A stretch of DNA of 64,000 nt from JAIQFL01 sp035295745 (GTDB taxonomy: Bacteria; Acidobacteriota; Terriglobia; Bryobacterales; Bryobacteraceae), in NCBI GenBank assembly GCA_035295745.1, contig DATGIL010000070.1, forward strand, positions 14,810-78,809. The letters are read 5' to 3'. Shown one piece after another: positions 9,403-17,005 of the stretch (the first letter of the stretch is position 1; every line of letters begins with the position of its first letter). The notes under the pieces were generated by a model, which saw only the letters and a list, made by a program, of their open reading frames with translations, was not told the DNA's origin and searched no databases. The translations under genes and the position numbers were made by a program.

Positions 9403-11673
9403 ATGACCACGATTTTGAACGTCGACGACAACTCCGCGTCACGGTATGCGCGTAGTGCTGTGCTGCGCCAGGCTGGCTATACCGTGGTGGAAGCGACTAC
9501 TGGGGAAGAGGCATTCGAAAAGGTCAAGGAAATCCAACCGGCGCTAGTGCTGCTCGATGTCCACCTTCCGGATATGAGTGGCTTCGATGTCTGCAAAAAG
9601 ATCAAAGGTCAACCTCAGGGCGCCTCCACTCCGGTATTGCACATCTCGGCAACCGCTATTGAGGAATCGGATCTGATCACCGGCTTGCAGGCCGCCGACG
9701 CCTATGTCGTCGAACCCGTCGAGCCCGAGATGCTGCTGGCTTTCGTCGGCGCGCTGCTGCGCGGCAGTGAACTGATCCGGCAGTGGATGGCGGTATTCGA
9801 TGCGCTCGCCGATGGGGTGGCACTGCTGAATTCAGAAGGAGCCATTCTGCGTTGCAACTCGGCGTTTTGCCGGCTGCTGGGCAAGCGGATCGGCGAGGTT
9901 TTAGGCGCCAACATTGCTTCAGCTCTTGCGGAGATCCGGTGCGAAGACGAGGTGCCCGCGTTTCCGAAATCGTTGCGCACCCGGCAAAGTGAGACCGCGG
10001 AGTGCGACCATGGCGAAAAAACCTATCGTTTCAGTTCGCATCTCGCTACCGTTCGCGGAGGTGTAGCGGGCGCTATCTACATCATCGCGGACGTGACCAA
10101 GGAAAGAAGAGCTTCGCGCGAAAAAGAAGAGGCCTATGCCCTGCTGCGGGCCTTGACCGAAGGCGCGCCGGTGGGCTTCGCATTCCTCGATCAAGAGATG
10201 CGCTATCGGCTTGTGAACCCGGAACTCGCCAGTTTCAACGGAGTGCCCGTGTCAGCTCACATTGGGCGTACGATCGAGGAAGTGGTGCCCACTCTCGCGG
10301 CCGATGTCAGGCGCGTGATTCAGCGAGTCGTCGAGACCGGGGAGCCTGTCCTAGATCATGAACTGATCGGCGAGACGCCCAAGGCCCCCGGGCAAAGCCG
10401 GTCCTGGTCCGCGAGTTGTTATCCGGTGCGGTCGGCGGATGGCCGGCTGACCGGAATTGGCTGGGCCGTCGTGGAGACGACTGAACAGAAGCGCGCCGAG
10501 AAGGAGCGGCAAGACTTCGAGAAAAGGGTCCTGGAGGCGCAAAGACTCGAGAGCATTGGCCTCCTGGCTGGCGGCATCGCACACGACTTCAACAACCTGC
10601 TCACGGCGGTTCTCGGAAACGCGAGCCTGGCCCGGGAACTCAGCCCGTCCAACAGCCCGGTGGCGAACTTCTTGGACGAGATCGTCAAAGCCAGCGAACG
10701 GGCGGCCCACCTGACCAGTCAGATGCTCGCCTACTCCGGTAAGGGCCAGTTTTATCTGCAGACCGTCGATCTTTCACAGGAAACCCGCGAGGTGGTCGCC
10801 TTGGTCCAGTCTGCTTTCTCCAATAAAATCTCCGTCCATCTCGATCTGCCGGACGATCTGCCGAAGGTCCGCGCCGATAAAGGCCAACTCCAGCAGGTGG
10901 TCATGAACATCGTGGTTAACGCCTCGGAAGCCATCGGCGATGCCTCCGGTTTTGTCTACATTCGCACCGGTACGAAACGCTTGACCGAGGATTTCATCCG
11001 TAGCGAGTTAAACGGAGCCGAGGTGGCCGAGGGCCTCTACGCCTGTCTCGAAGTGCGCGACACCGGCTGCGGCATGGACGATGCCACCAGAGAAAGAGTT
11101 TTCGATCCCTTCTTCAGCACAAAATTTACGGGTCGCGGGTTGGGTCTGGCGGCGGTTGGAGGAATCGTTCGCGGTCACAAAGGCGCGATCCAGGTAAGAA
11201 GCACGCCGGGAAAGGGCAGCACATTTGTGGTCTACCTTCCTGTCGCCGCCGTGACGGCCCCGGCGAAGCAGACCGCGCGCCAGGAACGCCGCTCCAAGGT
11301 CTTCTTCCAGGGAACAGTTCTGGTTGTGGACGACGAAGATGTGGTCTTGCGCACGGCGCGCAGTGCACTTGAACGCCAGGGCTGCTCGGTGCTGGTGGCA
11401 GAGAGCGGGCCCTCCGCAATTGACATTCTGCGCCTCCACGCGGATGAGGTTTCCCTGATCATTCTCGACCTCAGCATGCCAGGCATGAGCGGATTGGAAG
11501 TCTTGCCGGAATTGCGCAAAATCCGGCCAGACATTCCCATTGTGGTTTCCAGCGGCTACAGCGAATCAGAAACGTTGCGGTTGTTCTCTGGTTACAAGAT
11601 CTCGGGTTTCCTGCAGAAGCCGTACACGCTGCAGCGACTGGTGGAACGCGTCACCGCAGCCGTGGCCGTCTGA
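9403..11673 (+). CDS. Hybrid histidine kinase (REC-PAS-PAS-HisKA-HATPase-REC)
   Basis: 756 residues. The N-terminal receiver has 'ILNVDDNSAS' and 'VLLDVHLPDMSG' but reads 'YVVEPVEP' where a Lys-Pro is expected, so its switching may be altered. Two PAS domains follow at about 125-235 and 240-365. HisKA has 'GGIAHDFNNLLT' with His394; HATPase_c has 'RDTGCGMDD' and 'GRGLGLAAVGG'. The C-terminal receiver is complete ('VLVVDDED', 'ILDLSMPGMSG', 'FLQKPYT'). It lies 75 bases after the previous kinase and probably belongs to the same signalling unit. No DNA-binding output protein is adjacent. Confidence 0.9.
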   Translation: MTTILNVDDNSASRYARSAVLRQAGYTVVEATTGEEAFEKVKEIQPALVLLDVHLPDMSGFDVCKKIKGQPQGASTPVLHISATAIEESDLITGLQAADAYVVEPVEPEMLLAFVGALLRGSELIRQWMAVFDALADGVALLNSEGAILRCNSAFCRLLGKRIGEVLGANIASALAEIRCEDEVPAFPKSLRTRQSETAECDHGEKTYRFSSHLATVRGGVAGAIYIIADVTKERRASREKEEAYALLRALTEGAPVGFAFLDQEMRYRLVNPELASFNGVPVSAHIGRTIEEVVPTLAADVRRVIQRVVETGEPVLDHELIGETPKAPGQSRSWSASCYPVRSADGRLTGIGWAVVETTEQKRAEKERQDFEKRVLEAQRLESIGLLAGGIAHDFNNLLTAVLGNASLARELSPSNSPVANFLDEIVKASERAAHLTSQMLAYSGKGQFYLQTVDLSQETREVVALVQSAFSNKISVHLDLPDDLPKVRADKGQLQQVVMNIVVNASEAIGDASGFVYIRTGTKRLTEDFIRSELNGAEVAEGLYACLEVRDTGCGMDDATRERVFDPFFSTKFTGRGLGLAAVGGIVRGHKGAIQVRSTPGKGSTFVVYLPVAAVTAPAKQTARQERRSKVFFQGTVLVVDDEDVVLRTARSALERQGCSVLVAESGPSAIDILRLHADEVSLIILDLSMPGMSGLEVLPELRKIRPDIPIVVSSGYSESETLRLFSGYKISGFLQKPYTLQRLVERVTAAVAV

Positions 11674-11676
11674 TCC

Positions 11677-11835
11677 TCACTCCCGGGCCGGCGGCTGAAT
11701 GTCGGGATCTGCTGGATTGAAGACGTCAGGTCCTGGTTCCGAAGGCTGAGGCGTCGGATCAAAGGACGGAACGTCTGGATCCGGGTCGGGCTGCGGTAGC
11801 TCCGGCTCCCCGGGGTCGCGTCTGGCAGAAATCAT
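11677..11835 (-). CDS. Small acidic proline-rich protein
   Basis: 52 residues. GGAGGC lies six bases before the ATG. Apart from the first six residues the protein is made of Pro, Asp, Glu and Gln in short motifs such as 'PDPDPD', 'PSEPGPD' and 'NPADPD'. It has no hydrophobic core, signal or cysteine, so it should be disordered and acidic. I do not know a function. The gene is convergent with the hybrid kinase, its stop lying only four bases beyond the kinase stop. A good ribosome site and clean composition favour a real gene. Confidence 0.6.
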   Translation of the reverse strand: MISARRDPGEPELPQPDPDPDVPSFDPTPQPSEPGPDVFNPADPDIQPPARE

Positions 11836-12095
11836 GTTTCGCCTCCGTCGTGCCTGTGTGCAATTAGGTTGCCGTGTGCCCTATCCAACCCGATACTCGC
11901 GCACAGTTTGCACGATAGGAAGTTCCTGGAGAGGCGGGTTTCCGACTGCGTTTCTTGGCCCCTTCGGCTGCAGATGCCGGAGTATGAGCAATGCCCCCGC
12001 AGAGCCAATGTTCCTCACCGGCGGCCTGAAATTCGCGATCGACATTCGCGATGATCGTCCCGCCATTGTGGCGCTTAAGCTGCTCGTTTCTGTGC

Positions 12096-12245
12096 ATGAT
12101 CAGAAAACTGAGCAGCGGCGAGTTTCGCTTGTATTCCAGAAAAATCGATCCGAAGACCGGCAAACGTAAGAACCTCGGAACGTTCCACACGCGCGAGGCC
12201 GCCGAAAAGCATGAACGCGACGTTCAATACTTCAAGCGGCATTGA
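12096..12245 (+). CDS. Short conserved basic protein of unknown function
   Basis: 49 residues from the internal ATG at 12096, starting 'MIRKLSSGEFRLYSRK' and ending 'HERDVQYFKRH'. Very similar 49-residue proteins with the 'TGKRKNLGTF' motif occur widely in bacteria as stand-alone genes (recalled, not searched). It is strongly basic and looks like a small nucleic-acid-associated domain, but the role is unknown. Longer in-frame starts upstream give unrelated extra residues and are rejected. A large inverted repeat follows 13 bases after the stop. Confidence 0.75.
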   Translation: MIRKLSSGEFRLYSRKIDPKTGKRKNLGTFHTREAAEKHERDVQYFKRH

Positions 12246-12258
12246 GTGTAATGGCCAC

Positions 12259-12350
12259 GCCCTGTCCCGTACCGGATTTGACGCTGCTGTTCTTCAACCC
12301 GGTCAAGGATATTCCGGAAGCAGCAAAAACGGGCACCTCCGGGACAGGGC
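12259..12350. repeat. Perfect 11-bp inverted repeat enclosing a nested imperfect hairpin
   Basis: GCCCTGTCCCG at 12259-12269 is matched by its exact complement CGGGACAGGGC at 12340-12350. Inside, CCGGAT pairs with ATTCCGG (one bulge) and TTGAC pairs with GTCAA, so the whole 92 bases can fold as one long interrupted stem. It sits between two convergent genes (49-residue protein and terC). It could be a bidirectional terminator, a REP/MITE-like element, or a structured RNA. Confidence 0.6.
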
Positions 12351-12434
12351 TCTTTCGCTCATTTCGAGCTTCTGCCATTTTGCGCGAGCATTTCCGCCCG
12401 AGCGACTCAACTCTATGCAATCGGAGTGCCTTCG

Positions 12435-13118
12435 TTATTTTGTGTGCGGCTGATCATCCGTCCGGCAGCGCCTGCGCCGGCACAACAGCCATCCCGCCAC
12501 GATGATGATGACCACAAGTGCGCCCTCGACCGCGTATCGCAGAAGATCGGAAGGATGCAGCGTGCGCTCCACATACCTGTCTGTGAGGATCATGTCGCCG
12601 CCCACCCGGCCGAGAATTCCCGATCCGATGTAGATGATCACCGGATACCGCTCCATCAAGTCTGCCAGGAGATTGCTGGAGAAGACGACAAATGGGATGC
12701 TGAGGCAAAGCCCGAACACGATCAGCCACATGTTGCCTTTGGCTGTACCCGCGATGGCCAAAATATTGTCGATGGACATCGTCAAGTCGGCAAAAATGAT
12801 GTACCCGATCGCCTGCCAGAAGCGGCTCGGCGCCGGCACTGAGTCAGGAGGATCGCTCGCATCCACAAGAACCTTGAGCGCGATCCAGAGAACGAACAAA
12901 CCACCGGCCAGTTTCACGTATTCCAAGGTCAGCAGCCGTGCCGCGATCACCGTGAGACCGATTCGCAAGACCACCGCGCCCGCTGCGCCCCCCGCGATGC
13001 CGATCCGGCGCTCGCGTTTGGGCAGCGAGCGCACCGCCATCGCGATCACCAGGGCATTGTCTCCGGCCAGCAGGAGATCGAGCAGAACGATCGTAAGACC
13101 GTTCAGGACGAAGCGCAT
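12435..13118 (-). CDS. TerC/YjbE-family integral membrane protein
   Basis: 227 residues from the ATG at 13118; longer frames upstream are non-coding in style. The two family motifs with buried acidic residues are present: 'LAGDNALVIAMAV' near residue 20 and 'ADLTMSIDNILAIAG' near residue 118. About seven hydrophobic segments are seen, ending in a cationic tail rich in arginine. TerC proteins are linked to metal export or metal loading of exported proteins and to tellurite resistance. The start lies inside the end of ribF (16-base overlap), so it is the last gene of a four-gene minus-strand operon. Confidence 0.85.
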   Translation of the reverse strand: MRFVLNGLTIVLLDLLLAGDNALVIAMAVRSLPKRERRIGIAGGAAGAVVLRIGLTVIAARLLTLEYVKLAGGLFVLWIALKVLVDASDPPDSVPAPSRFWQAIGYIIFADLTMSIDNILAIAGTAKGNMWLIVFGLCLSIPFVVFSSNLLADLMERYPVIIYIGSGILGRVGGDMILTDRYVERTLHPSDLLRYAVEGALVVIIIVAGWLLCRRRRCRTDDQPHTK

Positions 13119-14074
13119 GGAATCCGCCCGACCCAGGCACCGGCGCGGCGGAAGTAGGTTTGCGCCACACGGACGTCCCGCAGGATCTGTTGCTTCAGTG
13201 CCTCCGGCGTTTCGAATTTGCGCTCGTCGCGAACCCGCCACAGGAACTCCACTTGAATCCGCCGCGGAGTCTCTCCGCCCATCGGCTCCAGCAAAAAGGT
13301 CTCGATCGAGAGCTCCTCGCTGGCCCCGAAAGTGGGACGCAGTCCGATGTTGGTGATGGAGTTCCACACGCGCACGCCTTCGCGATCCCGGGTTCGCGTG
13401 ACGTACACGCCATTGGCCGGAATCACCTCGGCTTCAGTCGCCAGATTCAATGTCGGAACCGTCTGCTTGGAACCAACGCCGCGCCCGCTGACGACGTCGC
13501 CCTGCAACGCGTATGGCCGATCGAGCAGCCGGGCGGCGAGCGCCACTTTTCCTCCTGCAATCAATTCCCGCACCACGCTACTGCTGACGATTCGACCGCG
13601 CTGCGTTACCGCCGGCACAACGATGGTTTCGAAGCCGTATTTCCTGCCCAACTCCGCCAGCACCTCAACGTTGCCTGCCTGCCGATGGCCAAAGCGAAAA
13701 TTGTCGCCTACCAGAACGGCGCGCGCGCCGAACCGTTCCACCAGCAGATCGCGCACGAACTCCTCGGGGGAGAGCATTGCCAATTCGCGAGTGAACGGCA
13801 GAATGACCACGTCCTCGATGCCTTCCTGCGCCATCAATTGGGCTCTCCTCGCTGGGGTGGAGAGCAGACGCGGAGCCCGCGCGGGAGCCACTACCCGGGT
13901 GGGATGCGGATCGAAGGTCAGCGGCACCGCCTTCCAGCCTCGCTCGGACGCCAGCGATCGCAGCTTGCGCAAAATCTGCCGGTGTCCCACGTGCACGCCA
14001 TCGAAATTACCGATGGTTAGAGCGCTCGGTCCGAAGCCATCCGGCACCTCGGTTGGGTTGCGGTAGATTCTCAT
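13103..14074 (-). CDS. ribF: Bifunctional riboflavin kinase / FAD synthetase
   Basis: 323 residues, normal RibF length. The N-terminal FMN adenylyltransferase domain has 'LTIGNFDGVHVGHRQIL' with the nucleotidyltransferase HxGH motif and later 'GRIVSSSVVRELIAGG'. The C-terminal flavokinase domain has 'GDVVSGRGVGSKQTVPTLNL' with the PTxN motif, and 'PANGVYVTRTRD'. It converts riboflavin to FMN and then FAD in the cytoplasm. It overlaps the MBL gene by four bases. Confidence 0.96.
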   Translation of the reverse strand: MRIYRNPTEVPDGFGPSALTIGNFDGVHVGHRQILRKLRSLASERGWKAVPLTFDPHPTRVVAPARAPRLLSTPARRAQLMAQEGIEDVVILPFTRELAMLSPEEFVRDLLVERFGARAVLVGDNFRFGHRQAGNVEVLAELGRKYGFETIVVPAVTQRGRIVSSSVVRELIAGGKVALAARLLDRPYALQGDVVSGRGVGSKQTVPTLNLATEAEVIPANGVYVTRTRDREGVRVWNSITNIGLRPTFGASEELSIETFLLEPMGGETPRRIQVEFLWRVRDERKFETPEALKQQILRDVRVAQTYFRRAGAWVGRIPCASS

Positions 14075-14844
14075 TGGACGTGAATCTCGAGCCCGTCGTA
14101 TGCCAGCCGGATATTCGGCGGCAGCAGGCTCTCGGCCCGTTCATGGCCCAGATCGTGGCATATATGGGTGAAGAACGCACGCCGAGGAGCCAGTATTTCC
14201 ACGGTCTTCACGGAGCGGTCGACGGTGGAGTGGGTGGGGTGTGGTTTGTAGCGCAGGGCATCGAGGAACAGCACGTCGAGACCGCGCAGTTGTTCCATCG
14301 AGGATTCCGGAATATCGTTGTGATCGGTGAGATAAGCCGCCGAGCCAAATCGGAATCCGAGGATCGTCTGCCGTCCGTGCAAGATCGGTATCGGCCGAAA
14401 CTCCAGGCCGAAGAGATCGAACGAGCCGTCGATCAGGCGCGCATCCAGTTGCGGAGTGTTGGATTCCTTCTTCACGCCGTCGAAAATGTACTGGAAGCAG
14501 CGATGAATGGACGCCATGGTCTCGGCAGCAGCGAAGATCGGAATTTGCCCCTTCTGGCGAAAGTTGAACGGCCGCACGTCATCCAGTCCCATGATGTGGT
14601 CGGCGTGTGCGTGCGTAAAGACCACCGCGTCCAGACGATCGATTCTGGCACGTAGAGCCTGCGTGCGGAAATCGGGTGTGGTATCGATCAGCACATTGCG
14701 ACCGTCGTAGCTGACCAGAATCGAGGGGCGCAGGCGGCTGTCTCGCGGATCGGTCGAACTGCATACAGAGCAATGGCAGCCGATCGTTGGCACCCCTACA
14801 CTCGTCCCCGACCCCAGGACTGTGATCTTCAACGAACCCGGCAT
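14071..14844 (-). CDS. MBL-fold metallo-hydrolase (PhnP-like)
   Basis: 257 residues. 'FTHAHADHIMGLDDVR' is the metallo-beta-lactamase HxHxDH motif near residue 77. The start 'LKITVLGSGTSVGVPTIGCHCSVC' split at the cysteines resembles the PhnP/phosphoribosyl cyclic phosphodiesterase group, including the structural zinc cysteines. Later ligands are seen in 'YLTDHNDIPE' and 'FFTHICHDLGH'. Family members hydrolyse phosphodiesters, but no phn genes are nearby and the substrate is unknown. The ATG follows the upstream stop directly and the stop overlaps ribF. Confidence 0.88.
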   Translation of the reverse strand: MPGSLKITVLGSGTSVGVPTIGCHCSVCSSTDPRDSRLRPSILVSYDGRNVLIDTTPDFRTQALRARIDRLDAVVFTHAHADHIMGLDDVRPFNFRQKGQIPIFAAAETMASIHRCFQYIFDGVKKESNTPQLDARLIDGSFDLFGLEFRPIPILHGRQTILGFRFGSAAYLTDHNDIPESSMEQLRGLDVLFLDALRYKPHPTHSTVDRSVKTVEILAPRRAFFTHICHDLGHERAESLLPPNIRLAYDGLEIHVQ

Positions 14845-15168
14845 TCAGGCTTTCTGTTCCGCCGCCTTACCCACCTCGTCCGTAACCTGGACGAAACGGA
14901 AGCGCAACTCGGTCAAGGAGTTCTCGAGCATCCGGCGCTCTTCGATGTCCAGATTGCCTTTGGTTTTGTCCAGCAGAATAGCCATCAGATCGATGGTATG
15001 CCGCGCCATGCGGAGATCCGGTTCCGGTTTCTCCTCCTCCCCGAAGTGCATGAGTCCGAGTTGCATCTGGGCTTGCGCGCGCAGTGACAGCACGATGAAA
15101 GAGAAGGACGGGGGCGGCAGCGGGAATTGCTCCTCCTGCTCCTGGAGGTTGGTGTCTGCTTCGCTCAT
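14845..15168 (-). CDS. DUF1844 family small cytoplasmic protein
   Basis: 107 residues from the ATG at 15168 ('MSEADTNLQEQEEQFPLPPPSF'). The core 'FSFIVLSLRAQAQMQLGLM' followed by 'MARHTIDLMAILLDKTKGNL' and 'ERRMLENSLTELRFRFV' is the DUF1844 signature; the family is typical of Acidobacteria and Deltaproteobacteria. It is predicted to be helical with an acidic N-terminus. The function is unknown. It is first in the operon with the MBL hydrolase, ribF and terC. Confidence 0.88.
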   Translation of the reverse strand: MSEADTNLQEQEEQFPLPPPSFSFIVLSLRAQAQMQLGLMHFGEEEKPEPDLRMARHTIDLMAILLDKTKGNLDIEERRMLENSLTELRFRFVQVTDEVGKAAEQKA

Positions 15169-15351
15169 CAATTTTGATTCTATCAAGACGATTCGTGCTA
15201 TAGCTTCGGTTGGCGGGGCCCGGCAGTCACGGCCCCGATTCGAGCGGCGCGCGGGCGCAAGTGCTATCTGACGGGCTGATGAAGTGAGGAGGCAGGCCAG
15301 CAATCTCTAAGGGCCGCTCGATGTAGTCGATGCCCAAGAATTCGCTTCGGG

Positions 15352-15696
15352 ATCTGCCCGGTGGTCACGCGGCTCTGGAATCCCAACTGGACCCTCCTCA
15401 GCGTGGGAATGTGTTTTCTGTTTCTGGTGGCGTCCTGCCGGGCAATCGAGGTGAAGCGCTGGCGGAAGTGGACATTCCCACTGGTATTGATTGGCATGAA
15501 CTCCATTGCCGCCTACCTGATGGCACATCTATTCGAGCGCTTCACCCTCGATTCGCTTCGGATTCACCTGGGAACTCACCCGTTTTCAGGTGTTTGGGAC
15601 CGGTGGAGAGCTGCGGTCCGCGGAATGGCAACTGCTGGCGTATTTGGTAATGCTCTTACTGGATGTTACCGGCGCAAGATCTTCCTGCGTTTTTAG
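15352..15696 (+). pseudogene. Remnant of a DUF5009/heparan-glucosaminide N-acetyltransferase-like membrane protein
   Basis: Only the last transmembrane part of the family is left: 'WNPNWTLLSVGMCFLFL', 'FPLVLIGMNSIAAYLMAHLFE', and the terminal 'YRRKIFLRF'. Between about 15588 and 15665 the expected hydrophobic helix is read in another frame ('VFGTGG', then 'EWQLLAYLVMLLL'), so two compensating frameshifts have occurred. The N-terminal three quarters of the gene are missing. Its stop overlaps the stop of the minus-strand cysteine-rich gene. Confidence 0.7.
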
Positions 15697-15818
15697 GCTG
15701 CCCGGTTCTGAGGCTGATGCTGCGGCGGCTGAGCCTGCTGTTGCGTGACATTGACGAAACGACAAAAATTCACGCACCCTTTGTTTTTGCAAGTGAGACA
15801 GACACGCTTCTGAGCCAT
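15693..15818 (-). CDS. 41-residue cysteine-rich protein
   Basis: The ATG at 15818 gives 'MAQKRVCLTCKNKGCVNFCRF' in two parts followed by a Gln/Pro-rich tail. Four cysteines are spaced C-x2-C-x4-C-x3-C, a layout that could bind one zinc ion or an iron-sulfur group. I believe similar mini-proteins occur in other acidobacteria but cannot confirm it here. The longer frame upstream of this ATG reads through non-coding sequence and is rejected. Confidence 0.6.
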   Translation of the reverse strand: MAQKRVCLTCKNKGCVNFCRFVNVTQQQAQPPQHQPQNRAA

Positions 15819-15922
15819 GTGAAATAAGAGTACTCGATGGGTTGGAAACCGCAAAGAGGTCTTATGCGGGCACAATCCCGCTACCCCCAATGGAGGGTGT
15901 TGCAGATCTCGACTTGGAGTTC

Positions 15923-16810
15923 TCACCGGCCCGCGGCTTCGAACCCCAGATGCCAGCCCAGCTTGTCGGCATCGAACCAAGAGACTTCAGAGCCGAACCA
16001 GCGCGACTTGGATGCGGCACGTAGTTTACTGGGCTGCCGCGCGCCTAAGAGGAACGCGCATGGCGCCTCGCCGAAGCGATCGAGACGCTGCGACAGCCAC
16101 GAATCCTGCGTCAAAGGCTGGGCCAAAATCACCGGCACGCCGCCGAGCAGGGCCAGTTGGGCGCCGAAAGCAGAGTCCACCTGTTTGATCGGCGCCGGAA
16201 GGCCGTAGGCTTTGCGATACCGCGCGATGCCGTCCTCCAGATTGCGAACGGCAATCACCACTTTGGTGACGCCCGTAAAGTCGCGAGTGCCGGGTTTGCC
16301 TTGAGGAAATGCGCGCTGATCCCGCGGCGTGAAATCGTGAATCAGGAACGGGAAGAAAGTGCCTCGCGTTCCACCGCCGATATCCGAGGTCTCCCAATCC
16401 AGCCGCACGCCGTCCGGGCGCTCACGGCCGCTCTTCACGGGGGCTGCCACGGCGATTCCCACGGCGCGCAGACGCTGCACCTCGGCAACCAAGTCCTTCT
16501 CGCGGACCGCCCAGGCGCACGGACCGGCATTGGCTTTCAGAAACTTACCCCACTCGTGCTGCTCGACCCGGGATTCGGCGCCGGCCTGCACGCCCATCAG
16601 TTCGAGGTACGACCCATCCGGCAAACTGACGAGCGCCATTTCGGTGGTCTTGTTGGTGTGCGGTCCTCCATAGACGCTCGGTATCCCCACTGCGGTGAGA
16701 TTGGCCTGCATCGTTTTGACATCGGTGCCGGCGACGGTCACATGGTCGATTTTCAGATCGGCGGCGTAGAGGAAGACGGGGATCAGACCCAATAGCAAAT
16801 GACAACGCAT
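15923..16810 (-). CDS. Secreted VOC/glyoxalase-like domain protein
   Basis: 295 residues from the ATG at 16810, with signal peptide 'MRCHLLLGLIPVFLYAADL'. 'LKIDHVTVAGTDVKTMQANL' starts a Glyoxalase_3-type VOC module with a histidine in the first metal position; a second module starts near 'VTKVVIAVRNLEDGIARYR'. 'SYLELMGVQ' carries the usual glutamate of the paired beta-alpha-beta-beta-beta motif. VOC enzymes include lyases, isomerases and dioxygenases; the substrate cannot be read. The exported location is unusual for the fold but follows from the clear signal peptide. Confidence 0.8.
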   Translation of the reverse strand: MRCHLLLGLIPVFLYAADLKIDHVTVAGTDVKTMQANLTAVGIPSVYGGPHTNKTTEMALVSLPDGSYLELMGVQAGAESRVEQHEWGKFLKANAGPCAWAVREKDLVAEVQRLRAVGIAVAAPVKSGRERPDGVRLDWETSDIGGGTRGTFFPFLIHDFTPRDQRAFPQGKPGTRDFTGVTKVVIAVRNLEDGIARYRKAYGLPAPIKQVDSAFGAQLALLGGVPVILAQPLTQDSWLSQRLDRFGEAPCAFLLGARQPSKLRAASKSRWFGSEVSWFDADKLGWHLGFEAAGR

Positions 16811-17005
16811 AGCTAGATTCTGACGCGGCGCGGGTCTTTGCGCCAGCCCGCGGGTTAAGGTTCGGTCCGCTACCAGTTGAATAGCGACCACAGTGCAAGC
16901 AACCACGGGATGATGATGATGATCGGATCTCCAGACATACAAATAGAAGATCGGTTGGGCACGCTAAAAACTTTAGAGGGCCGCTTCTGGTGTACCTTTG
17001 TAAGG

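Noticed and set aside
11834..12169. 111-codon plus-strand frame before the 49-residue protein
   Set aside because: No motif or ribosome site, and it overlaps the better-supported gene in another frame.
16870..16938. 22-codon minus-strand frame with five consecutive isoleucine codons, like a mini membrane peptide
   Set aside because: No ribosome site, and the ATC run could be a simple repeat; too short to support.
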